The notes under the pieces: generated by a model
Databases searched by the model: none
Told to the model about the DNA's origin: nothing
What the model saw: the letters and a program-made list of their open reading frames with translations, nothing else
Position numbers and translations under genes: made by a program
Assembly (NCBI GenBank): GCA_963717125.1
Contig: CAVQVG010000017.1
Span: 669,523-733,522, forward strand
DNA length: 64,000 nucleotides
DNA from: RYN-230 sp963717125
Lineage (GTDB): Bacteria > Actinomycetota > Actinomycetes > Streptosporangiales > Streptosporangiaceae
Reading direction: 5' to 3'
Shown: one piece after another, positions 33,924 to 42,777 of the stretch
How the letters are laid out: each line of letters begins with the position of its first letter
Numbering within the stretch: position 1 is the stretch's first letter

Positions 33924-34663
33924 TGGGTGCTGATGGGGGGCCGCCGGGTGACGTGGCGGGGGGTGCGCGGCTGGATCTGGGGGGTGGTGAGCCTGATCTG
34001 GGCCGGGTGTGGCTGGGGGTGGCGGCGCAGGTGTGGCGGCGCAGGGTGGGGTGGCTGGAGCGGGTAGCCGGGCGGCTGCTGCGGTCGCCGGGGCTGGCCC
34101 GGGCGCTGGTGACCACTCCGTCGCTGCTGGTGCCGTGGCTGATCGCCAGCGCGGTGGTGCTCGGCGCTGGGGCGGCCGCGACGGCGGGTACCGGCCAGCC
34201 GCTGGTGGCGCTGATGGCGCCTGCTGTGGCGGCGGCGGGTATCGCTTATGCCTACGGGCCTGGTATCGACCCGGCGTGGGAGTTGTCGCGCAGCATGGCG
34301 GTCAGCGACCGGATGGTGCTGCTGGTGCGTGCGCTGGGGGTGTTCGCTGCCGACGCGGTGCTCGGGATCGCCGCGTCGGCGGCGTCGGGTGCCGCGGCCG
34401 GGATCACGTTCGGCTGGCTGGTCCCGGTGACCGCGGTGTCGGCGCTGGCGCTGGCCGCCGCGACGGTGGCCCGGTCAGCGAACGTGGGGGTGGCTGCGGG
34501 GCTGGCCAGCTGGGTGATCACGGTGCTGGGCGGGCAGGCAGTGACCGGGCAGCCGGGGAGCGTGGTCACCGACACGTCTTTGTACCTGCCTTATCTGACG
34601 GTCGCTGCCTTGTGCACGGTGATCATGGTGAGCAAGACCAGGATTTTGAGAGGATCGTCATGA
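33923..34663 (+). CDS. Integral membrane protein, possible anti-sigma factor
   Basis: 246 residues from ATG 33923, preceded by GGAGGGAGG. A short cytosolic N-terminus (LGRVWLGVAAQVWRRRVGWLE) is followed by about six hydrophobic segments from residue 60 on. There is no zinc-finger anti-sigma motif (HxxxCxxC). Position directly after the sigma gene and before an ABC ATPase suggests either a membrane anti-sigma factor or an accessory exporter subunit. I do not recognise a family. Confidence 0.75.
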   Translation: MGADGGPPGDVAGGARLDLGGGEPDLGRVWLGVAAQVWRRRVGWLERVAGRLLRSPGLARALVTTPSLLVPWLIASAVVLGAGAAATAGTGQPLVALMAPAVAAAGIAYAYGPGIDPAWELSRSMAVSDRMVLLVRALGVFAADAVLGIAASAASGAAAGITFGWLVPVTAVSALALAAATVARSANVGVAAGLASWVITVLGGQAVTGQPGSVVTDTSLYLPYLTVAALCTVIMVSKTRILRGSS

Positions 34664-35403
34664 ACGTCGAGATCACCGATCTGACCCGGCGGTTCGGCCG
34701 CAACCAGGCCGTCGCGGGGGTGAACCTGCAGACCGGGCCGGGGGTGTTCGGGCTGCTCGGCCCGAACGGGGCGGGCAAGACGTCGCTGCTGCGGATGATG
34801 GCCACCGTGATCCCGCCGACCTCCGGGACGCTGCGGCTGCTTGGCCGCGACCCCCGGTCTTATGGCCAGCGCAGGGAGATCCGGCGCAGGCTCGGGTACC
34901 TGCCGCAAAACCTCGGCTATTACCCGGGCTTTACGGTCGCGGAGTTCGTCGAGTATTTCGCGCTGCTGAAAGACATGCCGGCGGCCAGGGTGCCCGGCGC
35001 GGTGGCTGCCGCGGTCGAGCAGGTCGGCCTGGGGACCAGGGCCCGGTCGAAGCTGCGGACCCTGTCGGGCGGGATGCTGCGCCGGGCCGGCATCGCCCAG
35101 GCGATCGTGAACGACCCCGAGCTGCTGCTGCTGGACGAGCCGACCGCGGGGCTAGACCCCGAACAGCGGGTGGCGTTCCGTGAGCTGATGCGGGGCTTCG
35201 GTGAGCGGGCGACCGTCATCGTCAGCACCCACCTGGTCGAAGACGTCGGCGCCGCCTGCACCGAGGTCGCCCTGATCGACGGGGGAAAGATCGTCTTTCA
35301 GGGCACTCCCGACGAGCTGACCATCCGCGGTGAGGGGCACGCCACCGGTGACGCGCCACTGGAACGCGGCTACAGCGCGGTACTCGCGAAGGCGCGGGCA
35401 TGA
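34660..35403 (+). CDS. ABC transporter ATP-binding protein
   Basis: 247 residues from ATG 34660 (ATGA overlap with the preceding gene). Walker A GPNGAGKTS, Q-loop GYLPQNLGYYPGFT, signature LSGGMLRR, Walker B LLLLDEPTAGLDP and H-loop STHLVEDV. It is the short type that pairs with a separate permease. The stop overlaps the next start, so it is cotranslated with the large permease. It may export or sense the cluster product or protect the envelope. Confidence 0.9.
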   Translation: MNVEITDLTRRFGRNQAVAGVNLQTGPGVFGLLGPNGAGKTSLLRMMATVIPPTSGTLRLLGRDPRSYGQRREIRRRLGYLPQNLGYYPGFTVAEFVEYFALLKDMPAARVPGAVAAAVEQVGLGTRARSKLRTLSGGMLRRAGIAQAIVNDPELLLLDEPTAGLDPEQRVAFRELMRGFGERATVIVSTHLVEDVGAACTEVALIDGGKIVFQGTPDELTIRGEGHATGDAPLERGYSAVLAKARA

Positions 35404-36866
35404 CCGCCGCCGGAACCCCCGTCCCCGCACAGCAACTGCGGGCCGGACGCCGATCCCTCCCCGCACCAGCCCGGCTACTACGCCTGGAACTGCGCCGCAG
35501 CACGATGCTGCCTGCAGTGCCGCTGCTGGCCGCGCTCCTCGCCTTCACCGAAATGCGAAATGACTTCGGTCAGCTGCCGTTATGGGTGCTGCGCAGCGCC
35601 GACACGCAGTACCTGATTGTGCCGATCGGCGCGATCGTGGCGGCGGTAGCAGCCTGGTCGGCCGGACGGGATGGGCGCCATCACGTCACCGACTTGATGG
35701 TGACTACTGCCCGGCCACGCTGGATCAATCAGCTGGTGAGATGGGCGGCGGTCACAGCCTGGGCGACGTTGTTCTATGCGGCGTGCGTAGCCCTGGTGTT
35801 CGTGGTAACCGCCCGGCAGGCCAGCTGGCGCGGTCCGATCTGGTGGCTGCCCGGCGTGGGCGTGGCTGCCATCGTGGCGTTCAGCGCCGTCGGGTACGCG
35901 TTCGGCGCCCTCATTGCTGGCCGGTTCGTGGCGCCGCTGGTGGCGATCGGGGCTGCGCTCGCGCCGCAGGTCGGCGTGATAGCGTCCCACCAGCACCATC
36001 CGTGGGGCCTGGTCAGCCCGGCCAAGGATGCCACGGTGCCTGGCACCGCGATCTTCTTCCCGTTCCATGCGGGCCTGTCGATTGTGCAGATCGTATTCCT
36101 GGTCGGGGTGGCCCTCACCGCACTCGGCGTCCTCGCGCTGCCCGCAGCCGCAGGCGGTCCGTGGCTGCGCCGCGCCGGGGCGATGGTGGTGCTGCTCGGC
36201 CTGTCAGCAGCAGCTACCGGCGTGGCGCTCACCGACGCCGCACGCCAGGAGGCGGGCGGCGTGGTCGTCCCAGCGCTGCATGATGCGGGCAGCGACAAGC
36301 TGATCACCTACACACCGGTCTGCGACAACGTCGCGGCGGTCCCGGTGTGCCTGCACCCAGCCTACCGGGCCATGTTGCCGGCGTTTGTGGCTGCCCTCGA
36401 CCCCATGACCAGCCAGGTAGCCGGCCTGGCCGGGGCACCAGTTCGCGTCCAACTCGGCCGGGCAATCCCACAAGAAATCAGCGACGGCTTCCGCATCGCC
36501 AACCCGACCATCAGCGGCAGCCCGCCTGTGCTCTACCTGAGCGTGTACTCCGTATTGCTCGTACAGACCAACACTAATTTCAATAACCTGCTGCGATTGG
36601 AAGTCGCCAACACGGTCATCGCCGCCGTCATCGACGGCAGTAGTCGGGACAGCCCAGCTCAGCAGGCGATCACGGAAGCCCTGCTGATCAATGCGGAGGT
36701 GCCCGGCTCAGGCCCGGCAGTGCCCGGCTCAGGCCTGGCCATGCCTGGAGTGCGGGAGGTGGCCCACCGGTTCGCCGCGCTGTCGGCGGCTGCCCGCCAC
36801 ACCTGGCTCGCGACCCATCTGACTGCGTTGCGGGCGGGCCGGATCAGCCTCAGCGAGCTGCCGTGA
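35400..36866 (+). CDS. ABC transporter permease-like membrane protein
   Basis: 488 residues from ATG 35400. The N-terminal half has about six hydrophobic segments with a cytosolic start (LLRLELRRSTMLPAVPLL). After residue about 290 a long non-membrane domain follows, with two closely spaced cysteines (TPVCDNVAAVPVCLHPAY) that could form an extracytoplasmic disulfide. A large soluble C-terminal domain is unusual for a plain ABC-2 permease and hints at ligand binding or sensing. It is last in the sigma/ABC operon. Confidence 0.82.
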   Translation: MTAAGTPVPAQQLRAGRRSLPAPARLLRLELRRSTMLPAVPLLAALLAFTEMRNDFGQLPLWVLRSADTQYLIVPIGAIVAAVAAWSAGRDGRHHVTDLMVTTARPRWINQLVRWAAVTAWATLFYAACVALVFVVTARQASWRGPIWWLPGVGVAAIVAFSAVGYAFGALIAGRFVAPLVAIGAALAPQVGVIASHQHHPWGLVSPAKDATVPGTAIFFPFHAGLSIVQIVFLVGVALTALGVLALPAAAGGPWLRRAGAMVVLLGLSAAATGVALTDAARQEAGGVVVPALHDAGSDKLITYTPVCDNVAAVPVCLHPAYRAMLPAFVAALDPMTSQVAGLAGAPVRVQLGRAIPQEISDGFRIANPTISGSPPVLYLSVYSVLLVQTNTNFNNLLRLEVANTVIAAVIDGSSRDSPAQQAITEALLINAEVPGSGPAVPGSGLAMPGVREVAHRFAALSAAARHTWLATHLTALRAGRISLSELP

Positions 36867-36925
36867 CCGCCATGACGGGCACACACGCCCCACCGCCCTA
36901 ATTCGGTAGAATTAAGGAATGAATC

Positions 36926-38299
36926 TTGGACAGATCCAAGGAGCAACCCGCCGGAAGCCGAATGCAGGCCGACCTTAATGGCGCTACTTTTGACGTCACA
37001 CGCAGGAGACTTGCTGATCTGCGTAAGGATCGCACCCCTGTGCCCGACTTCAGGGCATCCGTGAGGAAAGTAGTCGTAATAGCCTCGCCATTTAGAGGCG
37101 GATCTTCCCTGCTGACTGAGCTTCTTAGGAGATCGAATAGCCTCCTACATTTTCAAGCTGAAATGCATCCGATGTTGCGGCTGGCCGGCTGGACCTACCC
37201 AGAAAATGGTGCGGAATCCGACTATATAACTGAGCTGGTGGGGGATGCCGAACTCTTGGATCTGGAACTGGGCAGTGAGGTAGGCAGCCCGATTAATGAC
37301 TGGGATCAGATCGACTGGCACCATTATGCGCAGGACGTACTCTGGCGATGGGCTGTGCAGTGGCCTGGATCGACCGCGACGCTGGCTGACGTTGAAGGAA
37401 TGGTTCTGAGGGCCGTCGCTGATTTAGATCCAGCAAAAGGGGCTGGGATCGAGAGTCACCTAAGGTTGATTAACCTGAAACTGTTGGCACGTCTGGCAGC
37501 GGACTGTCGAGCAGTCAATCCATATTACCTGGATGTCTCTGCTGCAGAACTCGAGGACAGTTTTCCTCATGCCTCAAGACCTTCTGGCCCCCACGGCAGG
37601 ACCGTTATAGAATTTGCGCCCTTAGTAGTCCCGCGACCTTGGAAGAGGGCTACGAGGGATGATGTAGAGACAATGACTGTGGTTACAAAGACGCCGATCA
37701 ATGTTCATAAGCTTGCTGCACTGCGAAAGTTCTTTTCGCATGCTGATTTCAGGGTACTACATCTAACACGGAATCCTGGCGCTGCCATAAATAGCTTGTA
37801 TGAAGCATGGCTGTCGCCGTGGTTCTTCAATGCATCCGTGGACATCCCTTTGTGTATAAATGGCTACACAAGGCAAGAGCAATCGTGGAGCGCTCACTGG
37901 TGGAAGTTCGACTTTCCGCCCGGCTGGGAAGGCCTTGCCTGTATGCCCCTTGAACGTGTCTGCGCTGGCCAATGGTGCGCAGCGCACAAGGCGATATTGA
38001 GATTTCTGGAAAAGAATAAGAACGTCGAGGTGCTGAGAGTTAGATATGAGGATCTAATCGGTAGCACCAGTGACAGAACTCGAGTCGTGGAAGATCTAGC
38101 GAGCTGGCTGGGCATAGATCGCTCAGATCTGCTCGATCCGGCACTCCAAGGCTTGATGCCGGTGTATTCGGTCACCCCCCCTCGGCCAACAAAATGGCGC
38201 GGGAACCGTACCTTGCTGAGTGACGTTTTAAGGGATCCGGAAGTACGAGAAGTCACGGCTGATCTTGGCTACTCGGAGAACATTGCGACTTGGCGGTAG
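36926..38299 (+). CDS. Sulfotransferase-family protein
   Basis: 457 residues. PAPS-binding signatures: the 5' phosphosulfate loop VIASPFRGGSSLLTELLRR and the 3'-phosphate segment LHLTRNPGAAINSLYEAW, with a C-terminal KWRGNRTLL. It is longer than StaL/Teg-type glycopeptide sulfotransferases (about 270 residues) and appears to belong to a different branch. It likely sulfates a phenol or hydroxyl of the product. TTG 36926 follows AAGGA; ATG 36962 is an alternative. GC content and third-position bias are clearly lower than in its neighbours, and it has at least two TTA codons (37424 and 37622), suggesting separate acquisition. Confidence 0.85.
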   Translation: MDRSKEQPAGSRMQADLNGATFDVTRRRLADLRKDRTPVPDFRASVRKVVVIASPFRGGSSLLTELLRRSNSLLHFQAEMHPMLRLAGWTYPENGAESDYITELVGDAELLDLELGSEVGSPINDWDQIDWHHYAQDVLWRWAVQWPGSTATLADVEGMVLRAVADLDPAKGAGIESHLRLINLKLLARLAADCRAVNPYYLDVSAAELEDSFPHASRPSGPHGRTVIEFAPLVVPRPWKRATRDDVETMTVVTKTPINVHKLAALRKFFSHADFRVLHLTRNPGAAINSLYEAWLSPWFFNASVDIPLCINGYTRQEQSWSAHWWKFDFPPGWEGLACMPLERVCAGQWCAAHKAILRFLEKNKNVEVLRVRYEDLIGSTSDRTRVVEDLASWLGIDRSDLLDPALQGLMPVYSVTPPRPTKWRGNRTLLSDVLRDPEVREVTADLGYSENIATWR

Positions 38300-38411
38300 A
38301 TTCACCTAGCCGAAGCCGCGCGGAGAAGGGCCTGCACGGCAGGCACCTCGCCACACGGCTTACCCGGCTTGGACGCTCCTACAAGCACAGCGCACCGAAT
38401 ATGCGGCTCAT

Positions 38412-38753
38412 TTAGCTGATTAGCTCGGACTCATCCACGACCACCAGATGGCCAGTCCCGTTCAGCGTCGCCAGGTCGATATCGGCAATGCAGCGCACGG
38501 GGTCATCGTTCAAGGTCAAGGTGCCTTCGACGTGAACGGTACCGCTTCCCTGGTCAAAGTCAGCCATGCTGAGATCGGAGGCGGCTGTGTCCAAGCGCAC
38601 GCCCAGCTCGGTACCGCCGCGTGTCTCGGTGAACTTTATGAGCACATATCCGAGTTCTTCCACGCGTCGCCGCAGCTCTTCCAGCGATGGCTGTGCTCCG
38701 CCCATAGTCACTGGGTTGTCGGGGTTGGCCAGGCGCTGAGTCAATTCATCCAT
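38412..38753 (-). CDS. Hypothetical protein (113 aa)
   Basis: ATG 38753 follows GAGAGG. The N-terminal half is helical (LEELRRRVEELGYVLIKF) and the rest looks like beta-strands (GTVHVEGTLTLNDDPVRCIADIDLATLNG). No signal peptide or membrane segment. It lies 44 bp beyond the border of the 1.6-kb repeat and is transcribed after cmlA copy 2, the place mbtH holds beside copy 1. I do not recognise the family; a small carrier or adaptor protein is possible. Confidence 0.65.
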   Translation of the reverse strand: MDELTQRLANPDNPVTMGGAQPSLEELRRRVEELGYVLIKFTETRGGTELGVRLDTAASDLSMADFDQGSGTVHVEGTLTLNDDPVRCIADIDLATLNGTGHLVVVDESELIS

Positions 38754-38796
38754 GGGTAGCCTCTCAAAAGCGATGGTTGCTGTTGGGTGGACACAG

Positions 38797-40421
38797 TATC
38801 GCGGGGATATGTCTTTCCGGGTCGGTTACCAGCGCCATTCATGCTGGCCGTATAGGTGCCCGGCCTTGATGCCGTGCCCGGCGCACCAGGTCATGAATTC
38901 CTCCACCTGCTTGAGCTGGTAGGAGTCCTCGGTGTAGCTGGTGGCCATGACGTGGCCCAGCCAGCTTTCCTCGCCCATCGCGTACACGTATGCCTCACCC
39001 GCGCCGAGCTCGGTCATGATCGCGCCTGCCTGTGCCGCGTTCGACCCCGACAGCGTCCGCGAGTCGCTCATCTTCTTGGTCACCGGCCGGGTCAGCAGCG
39101 CCTGATAGGCCCAGGTCAGTGGTGCCCCGGCGCATTCCATGCCCAGGAACGCCATGTCGGCCGTGCCGACGTGACCGCGGATGTAGCGGTACAGCCCCGG
39201 GTCGATGCCCGAGGAGTCCGCTCCCACGAAGACCGTCCGCCCGGCCATCCGCACGCAGTAGGTCGTCTTGGCGCGGATGTCCAGGTCGGCGTGCTCGCCC
39301 AGGAACGGTGTGGCGATCACCGTCCCGCCGGGGAAGGCCACTTCCGTGAAGTCGTCCACCTCCACCACCGGCAGCCCGACATGCGAAAGGTAGAGCGCCA
39401 GCGACGGGTCGCACAGACCGCCGCGGGAGGACCGCGGCACCACAACCGCGCCGACCCGGCCGCGCAGCTGCAGCAACGTCTCCAGCACGATGTGATCTTG
39501 ATGCCCATGGGTGATCAGTACCAGGTCAATGTGATCAGGCAGGTCGGCGTAGGTGTACCGGCCCGCTGCCGCAACGTCAGCGTTGATGAACGGGTCAGTG
39601 ACGACCGCAGCCTGCGGTGTCTGCAGCACCAGGCAGGCATGCCCGAAGTAGCGGATCCGGGCCCCGTCATCAATGTGGCGGTCACTGGCCAGGCCCGGCC
39701 CGGCAGCCAGCAGCCCGGCCAGCTGGGCGGCCTGCTCGTCACCGAGTTCCAGGACCTCACGCAGCCGGGCCAGCGTCACCGGGCGGACCCGTGCGCCGAG
39801 CAGTTCGGCCAGGCCCGGATGCCGGAACGGGATCCGCAGGTCCAGCACATCCGGCGAGGCCAGCCGCGGCGTGCTCAAGATGAATGGCCGCTCGGTCCCC
39901 GGCTCGATCGACAGCTGCACCGACTGCCGGTCCTCGCTATAGGCGCTGCTCTCATAGGCCAGCGGTTCGATGAACCGCACCGACGGCTGATTGCTGGTGT
40001 CATATGCCAGTTCCACCAGGCCCGATAGCTCTGCCGGGAGCTTGGGGTACAGCGGGGTGAGGTCAAACCCGGTCGCTCCCTGCCGCACGATCTCCTCAGC
40101 CTCAGCGACCGCCTCCGCGAAACGCAGCAGCTCAGCACGGTCACGTTTGATAGAGGCCAGTAACGTACGTACCTCACCGCTGCGGCTCTCATCGATATTG
40201 ATGAAAAACCCGCCCCGCAGGTCCGGATTGCGGCTCGCCGCGATATGGACCTGCGGAGACTGCAGATAAGACTCAAGAAGAGGCACCTGCAAAAACGCCA
40301 GGTTCATCGCTGACTGCACCGGCGCCACCGTCTGCAGCGACGCATAAAACCCATCAACCAGCGGCTCGATGATTACATCCGGCCGGAGAAACCTCGGCTC
40401 ATCACCCATCTCCGCTCCCTC
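38797..40421 (-). repeat. 1,625-bp inverted repeat, right arm
   Basis: Reverse complement of 20262-21886 with four differences seen by eye. The borders are sharp on both sides and both arms have exactly the same length, with no indels. Such near identity across 17 kb implies very recent duplication or ongoing gene conversion. Confidence 0.92.
38826..40409 (-). CDS. cmlA: CmlA-like non-haem diiron beta-hydroxylase, copy 2
   Basis: A 527-residue protein from ATG 40409, differing from copy 1 in only two residues (Ser24 for Trp24, Ala434 for Leu434). The diiron motif HGHQDH, E372 and D398 are all intact, so both copies should be active. The frame extends upstream to 40511, but the ATG with GGGAGCGG is the one conserved in both copies. 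It is transcribed away from the exporter at 40639-42777 and toward the small gene at 38412. The upstream 217 bp lack the StrR-type palindrome found before copy 1, so the two copies may be regulated differently. Confidence 0.92.
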   Translation of the reverse strand: MGDEPRFLRPDVIIEPLVDGFYASLQTVAPVQSAMNLAFLQVPLLESYLQSPQVHIAASRNPDLRGGFFINIDESRSGEVRTLLASIKRDRAELLRFAEAVAEAEEIVRQGATGFDLTPLYPKLPAELSGLVELAYDTSNQPSVRFIEPLAYESSAYSEDRQSVQLSIEPGTERPFILSTPRLASPDVLDLRIPFRHPGLAELLGARVRPVTLARLREVLELGDEQAAQLAGLLAAGPGLASDRHIDDGARIRYFGHACLVLQTPQAAVVTDPFINADVAAAGRYTYADLPDHIDLVLITHGHQDHIVLETLLQLRGRVGAVVVPRSSRGGLCDPSLALYLSHVGLPVVEVDDFTEVAFPGGTVIATPFLGEHADLDIRAKTTYCVRMAGRTVFVGADSSGIDPGLYRYIRGHVGTADMAFLGMECAGAPLTWAYQALLTRPVTKKMSDSRTLSGSNAAQAGAIMTELGAGEAYVYAMGEESWLGHVMATSYTEDSYQLKQVEEFMTWCAGHGIKAGHLYGQHEWRW

Positions 40422-40638
40422 GCACGCATCCCGCCAAACCCCTAATCCACCACTTCGGCCTTTACTATCGCATACGCTCAGACCGTTGATCAATATCACG
40501 GCAGCACCCATAAGTAATTCGGTGAATCCGTGGGAGATCGTGTTGTGGCGTTAACATCACCAGGGCCAAGCCCGTCACACCCACTACCAGCACAGACTCA
40601 CCACCGAACTCGGCCCATAACGTGGTGATGCTGCGGCG

Positions 40639-42777
40639 CTAGTAGCTAGGCTCTTCGAGGGCTTCCCCAGCTGCTCTCAACATCTCGTCGAAGACCCGCT
40701 CCATGGCCTGCATGGAGCGCGCGCCGCCAATGCGGCCTCCCAGGGTGGTCCCGACGGCTGCGCTATCTGGAGTCTCGCCCAGCTGGACGATCCGCTGGAG
40801 CGCCTGCCGGTACCGGACGTCGGCCGGTTGGCGGTGGAATTCGTGGCCGTCAAGGGTGCTGGCTGGGCTTGCCGGGCCCGCCGCGGGTCCGGTGTGGCTG
40901 GCTTCTTGCCGGGAGAACTGGGTGCGGTACAGCTCCGAGTAGAGGCCGCCTGCCGCGAGCAGTTCGTCGTGGGTTCCGCGTTCGCGGATCTGGCCCGCGT
41001 CGATGACCAGGATCTGGGTGGCTTCGCGGATGGTGGATAGCCGGTGGGCGATGACCAGGGAGGTCCGGCCGGCCAGCGCGGTCTTGAGGGCCCGCTGTAT
41101 CGCCGCTTCGGACTCGGAGTCCAGGTGCGCGGTGGCCTCGTCCAGGACGACGACCGACGGGGCTTTGAGCAGCAGCCTGGCCAGGGCGATCCGCTGTTTT
41201 TCCCCGCCGGAGAACCGGTAGCCGCGGTCGCCGACCACGGTATCGAGGCCGTCGGGGAGGGCGGAGATCAGGTCCCAGATCCGCGCCGCCTGGCAGGCCT
41301 CGGTCAGTTCCGGCTCGGTGGCGCCGGGGTGTGCGTACATCAGGTTGGCCCGGATCGTGTCGTGGAACAGGTGCGCGTCCTGGGTGACGACACCGATCGT
41401 GTCGTGCAGCGACTGCAGGGTCAGGTCGCGGATGTCGTGGCCGCCGATCCGCACGGCTCCCGAGCCGGGGTCATAGAGCCGGGGCACCAGGTGGGTGATC
41501 GTGGTCTTCCCGGCGCCTGACGGGCCGACCAGCGCGGTCAGCTGGCCGGCCGGGGCGCGGAAGCTGACATCGGCCAGGGTCCACGTGTTGTCGGCGCGCT
41601 CGGGCATGGGCAACGCGATCGACTCCAGCGAGGCCAGCGACACCTCGCTGGCGGTCGGGTACCGGAACGAGACCCGGTCGAATTCGACCTCCGGCGCCGT
41701 CCCGTTGCCGGATCCGGCCGCAGGCAGCGAGACAGCCCCGGGCCGCTCGGCTATGAGCGGCTTAAGGTCCAGCACCTCAAACACCCGGTCAAAGCTGACC
41801 AGCGCAGTCAAGACATTAATCTGCAAATTAGACAATTCGCCGATCGGCCCGTACAACCTTTCAAGCAGGGTAATAAAGGCTACGAGGCTGCCAAGTTCGA
41901 GCTCGTGCTTAATGACGAGGACGCCGCCTAGGCCAAATATGAGTGCAAAAAGCAGCGAAGAGAGCATGCCCATGGCGATGCCGAACGCCCGTGCGTACAC
42001 CGAGGCCCGGATGGCAATGTCACGGACCCGGGCTGCCAGGTTCGCGAACAGGCCGGATTCGTCGCGCGGTCGCCCGTAGAGCTTGACGAGCATGGCTCCG
42101 GCAACGTTGAACCGCTCGTTCATCATCGAGCCCATTGCGGCATTAAGTTGCATCTGCTCCCTGGTGAGCCGCTGCAACCTGCTCCCGATTGGCTTGCCGG
42201 GAAGAATGAAGACTGGGATCAGCACCAACGCTACGACCGTGATCTGCCAGGACAGGTAGAACATCGCGATAAGCACGAAAATCAAGGTCAAGATAGTGGA
42301 TACTGTCTGGGACAGCAGTGCCGTGACCGCCTGCTGCGCCCCGATAATGTCCGTGTTCAGCCGGCTGACCAGCGAGCCCGTCTGCGCGCGGGTGAAGAAC
42401 GCCAGTGGCTGTCGCTGCACATGCTTAAAAACCTTGGTGCGCAGATCGTAGACAAGACCCTGGCCGATCCGGGCCGAGGACCGGCTCTGGATAAATATCA
42501 TCAGCGCATCCACGGCCGCAAGCCCACAAACAACCAGAGAAAGTCCGACGACAACCTCGATGTGGCGAGGCAGAATACCCTTATCAATAATCGCCGCGAG
42601 TACCAGCGGGTTCGCTACCGTAATTAATGCGTCCAGGGCAGTAACGATCAGCAGCAACACCAGCGCCCAACGGAATGGCTTGACATACGGAAGGATCCGC
42701 CGGATAGTGCCTGGCTTGATTTTCTGAGGCGCCCCCGGCCGATGAACGGGGTCTATTGCGATTGGACCTGTGATCAT
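40639..42777 (-). CDS. MsbA-like ABC exporter, copy 2, with C-terminal extension
   Basis: 712 residues from ATG 42777, preceded by GGAAGGAG. Same architecture as the exporter at 14736-16700: six-helix membrane domain with LAFFTRAQTGSLVSRLNTD, then ATPase with GPSGAGKTT, FSGGEKQR and VVVLDEATAHLD. The ATPase half is identical to copy 1. The membrane domain is a mosaic, nearly identical in the central part (42180-42480) but diverged in the first two helices and around residues 235-310. After the ATPase domain it has a unique tail of about 80 residues (TLDGHEFHRQPADVRYRQAL and onward, ending ALEEPSY) absent from copy 1. Confidence 0.93.
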   Translation of the reverse strand: MITGPIAIDPVHRPGAPQKIKPGTIRRILPYVKPFRWALVLLLIVTALDALITVANPLVLAAIIDKGILPRHIEVVVGLSLVVCGLAAVDALMIFIQSRSSARIGQGLVYDLRTKVFKHVQRQPLAFFTRAQTGSLVSRLNTDIIGAQQAVTALLSQTVSTILTLIFVLIAMFYLSWQITVVALVLIPVFILPGKPIGSRLQRLTREQMQLNAAMGSMMNERFNVAGAMLVKLYGRPRDESGLFANLAARVRDIAIRASVYARAFGIAMGMLSSLLFALIFGLGGVLVIKHELELGSLVAFITLLERLYGPIGELSNLQINVLTALVSFDRVFEVLDLKPLIAERPGAVSLPAAGSGNGTAPEVEFDRVSFRYPTASEVSLASLESIALPMPERADNTWTLADVSFRAPAGQLTALVGPSGAGKTTITHLVPRLYDPGSGAVRIGGHDIRDLTLQSLHDTIGVVTQDAHLFHDTIRANLMYAHPGATEPELTEACQAARIWDLISALPDGLDTVVGDRGYRFSGGEKQRIALARLLLKAPSVVVLDEATAHLDSESEAAIQRALKTALAGRTSLVIAHRLSTIREATQILVIDAGQIRERGTHDELLAAGGLYSELYRTQFSRQEASHTGPAAGPASPASTLDGHEFHRQPADVRYRQALQRIVQLGETPDSAAVGTTLGGRIGGARSMQAMERVFDEMLRAAGEALEEPSY
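40902..41837 (-). repeat. 936-bp direct repeat, copy 2 (exporter ATPase half)
   Basis: Same sequence and orientation as 14825-15760; no difference noticed. The repeat ends abruptly inside both genes, leaving different C-termini and different membrane-domain starts. This is a gene-conversion or duplication tract. Confidence 0.9.
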
